From IMG/VR virus record IMGVR_UViG_3300022747_000266, positions 1 through 27,630 of that record: a stretch of 27,630 bases of DNA; one strand, 5' to 3'. The DNA is from a virus. The notes beneath the pieces were generated by a model. The model saw only the letters and a program-made list of their open reading frames with translations. It ran no database searches and was not told the DNA's origin. Positions within the stretch are counted from its first letter, which is position 1; the number at the start of each line of letters is the position of its first letter. This document shows, piece after piece, positions 1-8,249 of this stretch. Made by a program: the position numbers and the translations under genes.

Positions 1-2
1 TG

Positions 3-236
3 AAGCACTTGGATGAGGCGTCAGTTTCGGAGTCACCCATTGAAGTGACCTACCGTCCGTACCTTTCCAACGATTTGAGTGGCCCACAGATGGATCCGCC
101 CATCACGTTGGTGATCACCGAGGTGGAGGCGGACGTGCAGCGGGTCACGGCCAAGGCACGGATGGCTGACATTGGCAACAAGACCTTCCCGTCACGCCTG
201 TACACCGCAACTGAGTTCCCTGGATTAGCACGATGA
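3..236 (+). CDS. DUF1833-type phage tail protein, C-terminal part (5' end outside the window)
   Basis: The reading frame is open from the first complete codon at position 3, so the visible 77 codons are the C-terminal part of a longer protein; a TTG at 9 need not be the start. The text includes PPITLVITEV, a run of charged beta-type residues and the ending FPSRLYTATEFPGLAR, which is how I recall DUF1833 proteins ending. Proteins of this family usually lie directly before an NlpC/P60 gene in siphovirus tail operons, and that is the case here. The stop codon overlaps the next start (ATGA, 233-236). The exact tail role is unknown. The family call rests on context and a short C-terminus. Confidence 0.7.
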   Translation, partial: KHLDEASVSESPIEVTYRPYLSNDLSGPQMDPPITLVITEVEADVQRVTAKARMADIGNKTFPSRLYTATEFPGLAR

Positions 237-655
237 CGAAAGAAGACTCGCCGAGTTGGGCGATCCAATACATCGGTCGTCCGTGGATTGCAGGTGAGAG
301 AGGCCCCGAGTCATTTGACTGCTGGGGCCTTTTTCTTTGGGTCCAGAAGACGCACTTCAGTCGTGAATTGCCTGTGATCCCGGTGGATGCACTAAATCTG
401 CGAACGGTCCTGCACACGTTCAAAACTCACCCTGAGAGGCAACGTTGGGCTGTGGTCGATGTGCCACAGCAGGGTGATGCGGTCTTGATGCGTCAGTCCC
501 GACACCCTGTTCATGTGGGCGTATGGGTCGAGGCAGACGGTGGCGGTGTTTTGCACTGTGCCCAGCAGGCTGGAGTGGTGTTTCAGCAACTGAGTTCTCT
601 GGCCAGTCACGGCTGGCAGGTGGAGGGGTATTACCGATGGAAGGAATCGCCATGA
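233..655 (+). CDS. NlpC/P60 family phage tail assembly peptidase
   Basis: 140 aa, about the usual size for the phage NlpC/P60 (C40) proteins equivalent to the N-terminal half of lambda gpK. The catalytic cysteine is likely in FDCWG (about residue 29), and the catalytic histidine in HPVHVGVW (about residues 91-98); both are placed as in the papain-like NlpC fold. The family cleaves peptidoglycan peptides, either to help DNA pass through the cell wall or during tail tip assembly. The start overlaps the upstream stop (ATGA) and the stop overlaps the start of the tail tip gene, so the three are probably translationally coupled. The active-site assignment is by eye. Confidence 0.86.
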   Translation: MTKEDSPSWAIQYIGRPWIAGERGPESFDCWGLFLWVQKTHFSRELPVIPVDALNLRTVLHTFKTHPERQRWAVVDVPQQGDAVLMRQSRHPVHVGVWVEADGGGVLHCAQQAGVVFQQLSSLASHGWQVEGYYRWKESP

Positions 656-2946
656 CAAGCACTTGCATGTCAGGCCTACCCAGTCCTGGACTGGTCATTT
701 GGATGCGAAATCCGTTCGAGCCCAGTGATAGGCAGGTGAGCCATGTGTTTGGATCGCCCACGATCGCTCAGTGGATGAGTCGTGATGGCGTTGAACTCGA
801 CCAGCCCACCTTGATCCTGAAAAACGGGCAGCCAGTACTGATGGCGCATAGGGCGGTGACGCCGATCGATGCAGGAGACGTCGTGGCTTTGGTCACTCTG
901 CCGCAAGGCGGTGGAGGTGGCGGCAAAAACCCGCTCAGAACCGTGCTCATGATCGCCGTGCTGGTCGTCGCAAATGCGTATGGCGGCGCTCTGGCTGCCT
1001 CAATGGGGTATTCAGGCACGCTAGCGACGGCGGTGGCGTCAACTGCGATCGCAGTCACGGGCTCTGTGCTTGTCAATGCCCTGGTGCCATTGCCAAATCA
1101 GGCCTTGCCCTCGGCATCAGCCAACACCACATCCCCCAGCCCGACGTACTCCTTGCAAGCGCGGGGTAACTATGGACGCCTGGCGCAACCCGTGCCTGTG
1201 ATCTATGGCCGCCATCTGGTGTACCCAGATCTGGCCACCATGCCCTATACGGAGTACGAGAACAATGAAGAGTATCTCCATCAACTGCATGTCATCGGTG
1301 TAGGCCAGTTCCAGTTTGAGGAGTTGTCTATCGATGACAGCCCGATCAGCTCGTTCGCGGAGGTGCAAGCGCAGGTGATTGAGCCAGGCGGCCAGAACAC
1401 ATTGTTCAATCCTGATGTGGTTACGGCCCCGGAGGTCTCAGGACAGGAGTTGATTGCTGTTAGCGATACCGGAGCCATCGTCGGCCCCTTCGCCCTAAAC
1501 CCGGTGGGCACACAGATCAATCAGGTCGGTGTCGATGTGGTGATGTTGCGCGGTCTCTACTATGCCAATGACAGTGGTGCATTGGAAAGCCGATCGGTGC
1601 AGTGGCGGGTTGAGGTGCGAAGCATTAACGATGATGGGGATGCCATCTCGGGTTGGCTTCATTTGGCAGACGAGACCTACTCGGCTGCAACCAATACCGC
1701 GCAGCGCCTATCGTTCAAGTATTCGGTGACACCTGGGCGTTATGAGATTCGCTTGCAGCGCCTTGATGCACGAGACACCAGCAATCGGGTTGGTCATGAG
1801 TTGCGCTGGGGGCAAGCCAAGGGCTATTTGGCGGGATCAAATTTGCCCACTGATCTGACCTACCTAGCGCTTAGGATGCGCGCCACCGACAACTTGTCGC
1901 AGCGTTCCTCACGGTTGGTCAACTGCCTGGTGACGCGCAAGCTCTCAAGTTGGAGTTCAAGCTCTGGGTGGTCTGCACCGCAACCCACCCGCTCGATTGC
2001 GTGGGCCTTCGCTGATGCCGTTAAGTCCAGCTACGGCGCAGGTCTGCCTGACCGGCAATTGGACCTGTCAGCCTTGGCGCGGTTGGATGCGGTGTGGTCG
2101 GCTCGAGGGGATACCTTCAATGCAGTGTTCGATCAGAACCAGACGGTGTGGGACGCCTTGGGGCAGATTGCCCGGACTGGACGTGCCGTGCCGTTCTTGC
2201 AAGGCGGGATAGTTCGCATCGTTCGCGATGAACCCAAGACCATCCCTGTGGCGCTCTTTTCTGCACGAAATATCGTGCGCAACAGCTTGAAGATTCAGTA
2301 CCTGATGGCAGGCGATGCGACAGCGGATGCGATCACGATCGAATACGTCAACCCCAAGAGCTGGAAGCCTGACGAGTTCACAGTGGCGTTGCCTGGATCC
2401 CAGGCTGTCAAGCCTGCTCGCGTGAGATTGTTTGGCTGTACCGATAGAGCTCAGGGTGTTCGAGAGGGTAAATACATCGCGGCGGCTAATCGATATCGCC
2501 GACGAATCGTGACCTTTCGCACGGAGCTGGAAGGTTTGATTCCAACCTATGGAGATTTGATTGCGCTCAGTCACGACATTCCGCGATGGGGTTTGAGTGG
2601 AGAGGTCTTGAGCTGGGACAGTCAGACGAGATCTGTGCGGTGTTCTGAGCCGCTGAGTTGGCAGTTAGGAGCCGTTCACTATCTCGTTCTGCGAAAGCCG
2701 GATGGCTCGGTCTCCGATGCCATTGAGGTCACGCAGGGTTCAACTGCTTCCCATGCCATCCTGAAAACGCTGCCTGGTTTTGAGCCGCAGGTCAGCGCTG
2801 ACCGTGAGCGAACGCATTTTGCTTTTGGTGTTGGGCAGTCTTGGTCCCAGCTGGCGCGCGTCATGAGCGTCAAGCCCAGAGCTGAGCAGGTCGAACTGAC
2901 ATGCGTTGCCGAAAACGCGTTGGTGCATACCGCCGATCAATCCTGA
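652..2946 (+). CDS. TipJ-like phage tail tip protein (host specificity J family)
   Basis: 764 aa from the ATG at 652. This start is preferred because AAGGA lies six bases upstream and the ATGA overlaps the stop of the peptidase gene; an in-frame ATG at 637 is possible. Residues 85-92 are a glycine run, followed by a long hydrophobic stretch (about 95-150) that is typical of TipJ/gpJ-like proteins. Next comes a conserved-looking block with GNYGRLAQPVPVIYGR, which I recognise from this family. The rest is beta-rich and shows no enzyme motif. The protein is expected at the distal tail tip, where it contacts the receptor and forms the conduit. It is shorter than lambda gpJ (over 1,100 aa), so the receptor-binding C-terminus may be reduced or encoded elsewhere; no fibre gene follows. 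Confidence 0.82.
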   Translation: MTSTCMSGLPSPGLVIWMRNPFEPSDRQVSHVFGSPTIAQWMSRDGVELDQPTLILKNGQPVLMAHRAVTPIDAGDVVALVTLPQGGGGGGKNPLRTVLMIAVLVVANAYGGALAASMGYSGTLATAVASTAIAVTGSVLVNALVPLPNQALPSASANTTSPSPTYSLQARGNYGRLAQPVPVIYGRHLVYPDLATMPYTEYENNEEYLHQLHVIGVGQFQFEELSIDDSPISSFAEVQAQVIEPGGQNTLFNPDVVTAPEVSGQELIAVSDTGAIVGPFALNPVGTQINQVGVDVVMLRGLYYANDSGALESRSVQWRVEVRSINDDGDAISGWLHLADETYSAATNTAQRLSFKYSVTPGRYEIRLQRLDARDTSNRVGHELRWGQAKGYLAGSNLPTDLTYLALRMRATDNLSQRSSRLVNCLVTRKLSSWSSSSGWSAPQPTRSIAWAFADAVKSSYGAGLPDRQLDLSALARLDAVWSARGDTFNAVFDQNQTVWDALGQIARTGRAVPFLQGGIVRIVRDEPKTIPVALFSARNIVRNSLKIQYLMAGDATADAITIEYVNPKSWKPDEFTVALPGSQAVKPARVRLFGCTDRAQGVREGKYIAAANRYRRRIVTFRTELEGLIPTYGDLIALSHDIPRWGLSGEVLSWDSQTRSVRCSEPLSWQLGAVHYLVLRKPDGSVSDAIEVTQGSTASHAILKTLPGFEPQVSADRERTHFAFGVGQSWSQLARVMSVKPRAEQVELTCVAENALVHTADQS

Positions 2947-2968
2947 TCTGAACCTGATTTTTGTAACC

Positions 2969-3003
2969 ACCCGCCGAGGAGCAATCCCGGCGGGTTTCTT
3001 TTT
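2969..3003 (+). terminator. Intrinsic terminator after the tail tip gene
   Basis: An 8-bp perfect GC-rich stem (2969-2976 with 2988-2995) encloses an 11-base loop and is followed by a T-rich tract (2995-3003). It lies between the tail tip gene and the lysis genes, so it may reduce or separate transcription of the lysis cassette. Confidence 0.72.
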
Positions 3004-3013
3004 GGAGAAATGA

Positions 3014-3397
3014 ATGCCAGAACCGACAAGTAGTGGAGTCGCAGGAGCTGCAGTGGCATACAAGGCGTTTGGCGGCACGGCGGCAGCAGTTGCCAGCGGA
3101 GCCACCTTGGCCGCCGTTGTAGTGATGTTGATGACTCCGCCGCGAAACAAACGTGAATGGGCCGTCGGCTTGATCAGTACGGTGGTATCGAGCATTGGTG
3201 GTGGCGCGTTCACCGTTGAGCATTTCGGCCTGCATCACTGGGCGTTCTCATTTATGGGGCTATGTGCTTTGGGTGGGTTGATCTTTGCGTGCGGTTTGCC
3301 AGGGTGGGCGATGGTTCGTTGGACCTTTGCTTTCATCGACAAGCGACGAGACGATTCGATCGATGAGGTGGCCAAAGACGTGAGGGAGCTGCTATGA
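3014..3397 (+). CDS. Putative holin-like small membrane protein
   Basis: 127 aa with about three hydrophobic segments: residues 8-40 (Ala/Gly/Val-rich), 50-72 and 77-107, then a short charged C-terminal tail ending in DVRELL. A GGAG lies six bases before the ATG at 3014. Size, three membrane passes and position directly before an endolysin and spanins fit a class I holin, which forms inner-membrane holes that release the endolysin. I do not recognise a specific holin family, so the role is inferred from topology and neighbours. The 3' end overlaps the endolysin start (ATGA at 3394). Confidence 0.65.
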   Translation: MPEPTSSGVAGAAVAYKAFGGTAAAVASGATLAAVVVMLMTPPRNKREWAVGLISTVVSSIGGGAFTVEHFGLHHWAFSFMGLCALGGLIFACGLPGWAMVRWTFAFIDKRRDDSIDEVAKDVRELL

Positions 3398-3858
3398 AGC
3401 CGATTGAATTCATCGCATTGATCGGCTCCTCTGCGCAGGCAACGGCCAAGCGCTCGGGCGTGTTCGCCAGCATCACGATCGCGCAGGCAGCGCTGGAGTC
3501 CGGTTGGGGTGAGTCTGGTCTGGCCAAGGTGGGGAAGAACCTCTTTGGCATCAAGGCCGACAGCCGCTGGAGGGGGGAGACCTTGATCCTTCAGACCAAG
3601 GAATTCATCCGTGGCCAGTGGGTTGTGGTGCCTGCCAAGTGGCGCAAATACGCCAGCTGGCAAGAGAGCATTGATGACCACGCAGCCTTCCTCAAGCAAA
3701 ACCCGCGCTATCAACCATGCTTCCAATGTCTGACGGCTGAGGCATTTGTACAAGCGCTGGCCAAGGCTGGGTATGCCACTGATCCGGGTTACGCCAGCAA
3801 GGTCATCGGGCTCATGAATCAGCACAAGTTACAAGCGCTGGATGGAGGTGCTCCATGA
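3394..3858 (+). CDS. GH73-type N-acetylglucosaminidase endolysin
   Basis: 154 aa and almost entirely one domain. The motif AALESGWGES (E35 is the probable catalytic acid) and NLFGIK (about residues 49-54) are hallmarks of the FlgJ/GH73 glucosaminidase family; YASWQESIDDHAAFL and the YA-S-K-V-I region near the C-terminus also fit. It should cleave the glycan backbone of peptidoglycan. No signal peptide is seen, which agrees with release through a holin. The start overlaps the holin-like gene and the stop overlaps the Rz gene, giving a compact holin-endolysin-spanin cassette. Confidence 0.88.
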   Translation: MKPIEFIALIGSSAQATAKRSGVFASITIAQAALESGWGESGLAKVGKNLFGIKADSRWRGETLILQTKEFIRGQWVVVPAKWRKYASWQESIDDHAAFLKQNPRYQPCFQCLTAEAFVQALAKAGYATDPGYASKVIGLMNQHKLQALDGGAP

Positions 3859-4352
3859 ACTGGCTCACCAAATTCTTCTTCGCTAATTGGAATTACCTGA
3901 TGGGCGGACTTGTACTGCTGATGGTTTTTATCTGCGGAGTACAGGTCGGTGAATCCCGCATCAATCGGGAATGGGATTCCGAGAAGTTGCGAGCTGCGCT
4001 GGTTGTTGCCAAGCAAGAGCAGCGTGTCGAAGACATCCGTCAATCACAAACTCAAATCAATCAGGGAATTTCAAATGACTATGCGAAGAACTCCAAGGTG
4101 CTGGCAGGTCGTCAGTCTGATTCTCGTCCTATCGGGATGTGCGACTACGCCACAACCAGTGGCAACAGTGTGCCCGTCATTTCCGATGCTTCCCAAAGAG
4201 CTGCAGTCCCCGCCACCGACGCTCTATTTGCTTCCGATGGAGATGCGAAAGGAATGAGTTGCGAGCAGCTTGAAAAAGATGCAGCACAGACCACTCTCAT
4301 GTTGCTTGAAGTGCAGCAGTGGTATCAGAAACAATCAGCTCTTCACCCGTAA
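3855..4352 (+). CDS. Rz-like inner-membrane spanin (i-spanin)
   Basis: 165 aa. A single N-terminal membrane segment (about residues 13-31, YLMGGLVLLMVFICGVQVG) is followed by a charged periplasmic region rich in K, E, R and Q that should form coiled coil. This is the type II membrane topology of Rz proteins. The role is outer-membrane disruption at the last step of lysis, in complex with the o-spanin. The assignment is strengthened by the lipoprotein gene nested out of frame inside it, the usual Rz/Rz1 arrangement. Sequence identity between Rz proteins is low, so topology and context carry the call. It overlaps the endolysin stop by 4 bp. Confidence 0.8.
   Translation: MNWLTKFFFANWNYLMGGLVLLMVFICGVQVGESRINREWDSEKLRAALVVAKQEQRVEDIRQSQTQINQGISNDYAKNSKVLAGRQSDSRPIGMCDYATTSGNSVPVISDASQRAAVPATDALFASDGDAKGMSCEQLEKDAAQTTLMLLEVQQWYQKQSALHP
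4075..4257 (+). CDS. Rz1-like outer-membrane spanin lipoprotein, nested in Rz
   Basis: 60 aa, wholly inside the Rz gene in a different frame. A positively charged N-terminus (MTMRRTPRCW) leads into a hydrophobic stretch and the lipobox LVLSGC; Cys22 would be lipidated. The mature part is about 39 residues and proline-rich (PQP, SPPPT), as usual for Rz1. An AGGGA lies about eight bases before the ATG at 4075; ATG at 4081 is an alternative start. The mature lipoprotein should span the periplasm with Rz and fuse inner and outer membranes. The nested frame and lipobox make this a confident call despite its size. Confidence 0.85.
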   Translation: MTMRRTPRCWQVVSLILVLSGCATTPQPVATVCPSFPMLPKELQSPPPTLYLLPMEMRKE

Positions 4353-4390
4353 AAAAAGCCCGGCTTGTCATTTGACAGGTCGGGCTTTTT
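4353..4390. terminator. Strong bidirectional intrinsic terminator
   Basis: An 18-bp stem with two G-T pairs (4353-4370 with 4373-4390) has A-runs on its left arm and T-runs on its right arm, so both strands give a GC-rich hairpin followed by U's. It ends the plus-strand phage late operon and, in the other direction, the minus-strand defence operon whose last gene stops at 4468. The 77 bp between hairpin and res stop show no gene. Confidence 0.9.
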
Positions 4391-4467
4391 CTTGTTTTCT
4401 AGACTATCAATCATACGAAGTGATTTACTTCTGATGCCTGTGTGTGTTGATTGGAAATATTTCTAAT

Positions 4468-7400
4468 CTACTTTACCAACTCCAATAGCTTTCCGAAATC
4501 GTTCACTACGTCATATTTGACATTCTCGGGGGCAAAGCGCCGATTCATTTCATCGAAGAACTTTCTGGCACATTTGATTTTCGTTTTTTCTATCTCTCGC
4601 AAATCCATTGATGACATAGATCCTTTTGTTTCGGCCACAAAGTAGATGTGTTTCACTGTTCCTTCTTTGAACGATATTGCCCAGTCTGGGTTGTAGTCAC
4701 CAACTGGGGTTGGTATCAAGAAGCCGCGCGGTAACTTGGCGTACACAACGACTTCGTTGCTGGCCTCCAACGCCTCAGCAAAATCGCGCTCCGGCCTCGA
4801 ACCGGAATCAGGTAGCACGAAGTCGTAGATGTGATGCTTGGGCGTTTTGACCGCGTAGCTGAAGTCCTGTTTGGTTTGTCCAGCCGTAAAGATGTCGAGG
4901 TCAAACTTGTCCTCGACTGGATCGTAGGCAAGGTGCTCGATGATGACGGTAGCCTTCTGCTCGTTGATCAGGCGAATCGCCTCGGCAATGAAGCTTTCCG
5001 GGTTGGTCTTGAACTGCGCGAATACGGCAGTGTTGAGTCCCTTCAGAATTTCGGTCACCGTGCGGCGTGTCAGGTGGGTGCCTTCAGAAAGCTTACCGAT
5101 CAGGTCGTACTTGACTGCTGAATGGATTGAGACACGGTTAGTTTCCGTTTCAGAGTCTTTCAATTCGAACGCCTTGCCGCCTTTGATCCCGTCGTAGGTC
5201 ACGGCGGCTGCCTGTTCACCGTGTTGGATGGTGTACTGCAACGGGCTCACACGAAGTCCAACATCTTTGTCGTTGAGAGACTTGATCGCTTTCTGAACCA
5301 GTTCGTTGGAATTAAAGTCAACGCTATATGCTGCTTTACGGTTGATTCGATTCCAAAGTTCCTTGAATTCCTGCTTCTCGAAGTTGGCGTTGAGTGGGTT
5401 CTTCTTCGGCTTGCGGTCGTCGCCAATTTCAGGCAACTGGCTCTCGCTGAAGACGCTGTCGATCAGCTTAAAGACCTGCTCAGCATGCGGTGCCAACTCG
5501 GGGGGCAATATTGCCAGCGCACCGTCCTTCTTGGCCTCGTGGTAAGTGCTTGTGATGCGATCAGCGTCGTCGGTGTAGTCGTGCTTGAGCAGGTATTTGT
5601 AGACCTGCTTGGCTAGCTGAGGCGTGACCTCGACATCGCCAGATTCCGACTTCAGTACCTTGCCGGTGAAATAAGCCTCGTCCGCAACGCGCGGACGTGC
5701 CGACAGCGACTCGCTGATGTCTTTCTGCAGCGCCGCGACAAAGTCTTTATAGCTCTCGCTGGCCACCACCGTCAGGACGTTCACGTCATGTACCGTGGCC
5801 GGGTGATCCATCCTGTCGCCGCTTTGGTTGACGGACAGACGCAAGCCACGTCCAACCTCCTGACGACGGGAAATCGTGTTGTCACTGTGCTTGAGCGCGC
5901 AAATTACGAACACGTTCGGGTTGTCCCAGCCTTCACGCAGGGCCGAGTGGGAGAAGATGAAGCGTACCGGCTCGGCGAATGATAGCAATCGTTCCTTGTC
6001 CTTCAGGATCAAGTCGTAGGCGTCCACATCGTCTGAAAGCCCCGCGTTTTCGCCGCGCCCCGCGACAGTAGGATCGGCCAGACGTTTACTTTTCTTGTCG
6101 ATGGAGAAGTAGCCGCTGTGAGTCTTGTCGACAGAAATGCCTTTTAGGTACTTGATGTACGGCGTCTCGTCGAGATCCAGTAGCTCATTAAGGTAGAGCT
6201 GGTACTCCTCTTCGAAGATGCGGGCGTATTCGCCTTTCTCATCTGGCGCGCCGTAATCGCGGTATTTGACCACTTCGTCGATGAAGTAGAGCGTGAGCAC
6301 CTTCACGCCTTGTTGGTACAGCGTCTGTTCCTTGTCGAAGTGCGCCTTGATGGCCTCGCGGATCTGAATACGGCGCAGCGCTGCCTCAGTCACATCACCG
6401 GTCGCATCCCCGACGGTGAGTTCAACGCCATTTGTGAAGCTCAGGGTGTCAGAGTTAGCATTGATGTCGGCTACTACAAAGCCATCTCGATACTGATCCA
6501 GGCCGTTCGACAGGTCGAAGAGGTTATCGCCTTTGGATAGCTTCCTCACTATGCGCTTTATGCTCCCTCCCGCCAACTTCTGCTCGAACTCGACACGCGC
6601 CTCGGGAGGTTTCTTGCTCGATATTTCGATGGTCTGCAGGTATAGATAGCCCGCTGTGCCAGCCAACCCTTTCACCGCGATGCCGCGTACCGCGATCTTC
6701 TTCACTAGTTTCTGGTTATAGGCGTCTAGGGCATCGAGGCGGTGAATTTTGTTATGAGCGGTTTTATGGGTGGCCGAGTAGCGCAACACCATCAATGCCT
6801 TGAACTCCTCCAATGACTTCAGCGTTGCCGCACCTTCCATCTTCTGCGGCTCATCCAGAATCAGGATGGGGCGGTTGGCGCTGATCACGTCGATGGGCTT
6901 GCGTGACTGGAAGTCATCGAGCACGTCATAAATGCGGCGATTGTCGGCTCCTCGTGCGGCGAAGGCCTGAACGTTGATCACCATCACGTTGATGCCCGCA
7001 TCCGACGAGAAACTTTCCAAGTGGTGAAGCTGCTTTGAGTTGTAAATGAAGAAGCGTGCTTTCTTGTGGTAAGTCTCAAGAAAATGCTCAGCAGTGATTT
7101 GCAGCGACTTGGCCACACCTTCACGGATGGCAATGCTGGGCACCACGATGATGAATTTGCTCCAGCCGTACTGCTTATTTAGCTCGAAAATTGTTTTGAT
7201 GTAGCAATAGGTCTTTCCAGTACCCGTTTCCATCTCGATGTCGAGATTGATCTTCGATACCTTGGTCTTGACCACCGAATCCGAGAGCGGCAAATTCTGT
7301 GCTCGTTGGACGTCGTGGATGTTGGTGAGCAGTACCGAATCTGACAGCACCAGATCAGCGTTCTTGAAACCGTCTCCTCCAAACAGATCCTCTACGCCTT

Positions 7401-7530
7401 GTCGAGCCTTGCCAGGATCAATTCGATAAGTCATAGCTTCAGCGGAAGCAGTAGGCTGCCCCTGGAAGCAGTCCACAACTGCTTGAACCGCAGCTGTCTG
7501 GTAGGCCTGCGTTTTGAATTTCAATTTCAT
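4468..7530 (-). CDS. Type III restriction enzyme Res subunit (helicase-nuclease)
   Basis: 1,020 aa, full length for Res. Walker A is METGTGKT (residues 100-107); the helicase motif II is LDEPQKM, the DEPQ/DEPH form seen in type III Res. A late helicase motif is seen in [12 protein letters not shown]. The C-terminal nuclease has the PD-(D/E)XK pattern NPDW...AETKG (P948-D949, E967, K969). The protein should translocate or switch on DNA when two unmodified sites are recognised and cut nearby, together with Mod. AGAGGA lies eight bases before the ATG. It is the last gene of the six-gene minus-strand operon, 31 bp after the accessory gene. All catalytic motifs are intact. Confidence 0.92.
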   Translation of the reverse strand: MKLKFKTQAYQTAAVQAVVDCFQGQPTASAEAMTYRIDPGKARQGVEDLFGGDGFKNADLVLSDSVLLTNIHDVQRAQNLPLSDSVVKTKVSKINLDIEMETGTGKTYCYIKTIFELNKQYGWSKFIIVVPSIAIREGVAKSLQITAEHFLETYHKKARFFIYNSKQLHHLESFSSDAGINVMVINVQAFAARGADNRRIYDVLDDFQSRKPIDVISANRPILILDEPQKMEGAATLKSLEEFKALMVLRYSATHKTAHNKIHRLDALDAYNQKLVKKIAVRGIAVKGLAGTAGYLYLQTIEISSKKPPEARVEFEQKLAGGSIKRIVRKLSKGDNLFDLSNGLDQYRDGFVVADINANSDTLSFTNGVELTVGDATGDVTEAALRRIQIREAIKAHFDKEQTLYQQGVKVLTLYFIDEVVKYRDYGAPDEKGEYARIFEEEYQLYLNELLDLDETPYIKYLKGISVDKTHSGYFSIDKKSKRLADPTVAGRGENAGLSDDVDAYDLILKDKERLLSFAEPVRFIFSHSALREGWDNPNVFVICALKHSDNTISRRQEVGRGLRLSVNQSGDRMDHPATVHDVNVLTVVASESYKDFVAALQKDISESLSARPRVADEAYFTGKVLKSESGDVEVTPQLAKQVYKYLLKHDYTDDADRITSTYHEAKKDGALAILPPELAPHAEQVFKLIDSVFSESQLPEIGDDRKPKKNPLNANFEKQEFKELWNRINRKAAYSVDFNSNELVQKAIKSLNDKDVGLRVSPLQYTIQHGEQAAAVTYDGIKGGKAFELKDSETETNRVSIHSAVKYDLIGKLSEGTHLTRRTVTEILKGLNTAVFAQFKTNPESFIAEAIRLINEQKATVIIEHLAYDPVEDKFDLDIFTAGQTKQDFSYAVKTPKHHIYDFVLPDSGSRPERDFAEALEASNEVVVYAKLPRGFLIPTPVGDYNPDWAISFKEGTVKHIYFVAETKGSMSSMDLREIEKTKIKCARKFFDEMNRRFAPENVKYDVVNDFGKLLELVK

Positions 7531-7561
7531 TACTGCATTCCTCTCAGCGCATCCGATTTAT

Positions 7562-8233
7562 TCATTGATTAACCTTCATCATGAGATGATTCCTGAAATA
7601 CTCTATCGACACCACCTCTTGATCAGAGTCGGAAAATTCAACGTACAACTCAATTGACCCTCTGATCTCCATTTCAGAGACTGCATATTGTTTCTTTGGA
7701 GTTGGCCTGATAAAAACAAATTTTTCAACTGGCTTCAAAAAGTGAAGTACAAGCCATACATCTTCTGTTGGATGGTTCTCGGAATATTTAAGCTTGTCCG
7801 GCCGCACCCAGTACGTTGTCCCACGCATGAATTCTGTGCCGGTAACTTCTACGAGCAAAAGAATCCTTCCGCCATCCCGAAGTTTTACCTCAAGATCAGG
7901 TTTGCCTGATTCCGTTGGATGCCCTGAAATGAATTCATTCGTATCTGCGCCAAATCCGACTATTTCAACAAAAACCCGATTGTCAAAACTTTCGATGAGC
8001 GCCTTCACCTTTCCCAAGCGAATCTTTTCTTTGTCCCATGCGCTCTGACCATATGCATGCTTCCAATGATGACTCTCAAGTTCCTTTATTTGCTCGCAAG
8101 AGATGGATTGGCCAACCTTAAGATTGAGGGCGGGAAATGTGCGTGAGCGAATGCTTGTGCAGTAATCGCCGTCAACAAAGATCCAGTAACGCTCGCGATC
8201 AGCTTTGAATTCAATACGCGTGATTGTTGGCAT
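7562..8233 (-). CDS. Probable PD-(D/E)XK nuclease-like protein between mod and res
   Basis: 223 aa, family not recognised. Residues 5-53 (ERYWIFVDGDY...ALNLKVGQSIS...IKELE) resemble the N-terminal portion of RecX-type proteins. Residues 66-165 read like a restriction-endonuclease fold: a helix (WDKEKIRLGKVKALIESF), KPDLEVK (D113), a hydrophobic strand with LLLVEVTGTE (E129, then T131 where the usual lysine would be), a helix and a second hydrophobic strand (DVWLVLHFL). This suggests a PD-(D/E)XK-like protein, possibly with altered chemistry. AGGGG lies about six bases before the ATG. It is 16 bp after mod and 31 bp before res, so it belongs to the operon. Its composition is more AT-rich than res. 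The function is inferred, not established. Confidence 0.6.
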   Translation of the reverse strand: MPTITRIEFKADRERYWIFVDGDYCTSIRSRTFPALNLKVGQSISCEQIKELESHHWKHAYGQSAWDKEKIRLGKVKALIESFDNRVFVEIVGFGADTNEFISGHPTESGKPDLEVKLRDGGRILLLVEVTGTEFMRGTTYWVRPDKLKYSENHPTEDVWLVLHFLKPVEKFVFIRPTPKKQYAVSEMEIRGSIELYVEFSDSDQEVVSIEYFRNHLMMKVNQ

Positions 8234-8249
8234 GAATATCCCCTTGATC

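Larger units (their letters stand above)
1..4390 (+). mobile_element. Right end of a prophage: tail tip and lysis module
   Basis: Six plus-strand genes run in the order usual for the end of a siphovirus late operon: DUF1833-type tail protein, NlpC/P60 peptidase, TipJ-like tail tip protein, holin-like protein, GH73 endolysin and nested Rz/Rz1 spanins. Several neighbours overlap by 4 bp and the block ends at a strong terminator. No head, portal, terminase or early genes are visible; these should lie to the left of the window. No tail fibre or tyrosine integrase gene follows the lysis genes. Whether the prophage ends at 4390 or continues into the defence island cannot be decided from this sequence. 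Confidence 0.82.

Noticed and set aside
3235-3825. 196-aa minus-strand ORF
   Set aside because: Antisense shadow of holin and endolysin genes, which have intact motifs and ordered overlaps.
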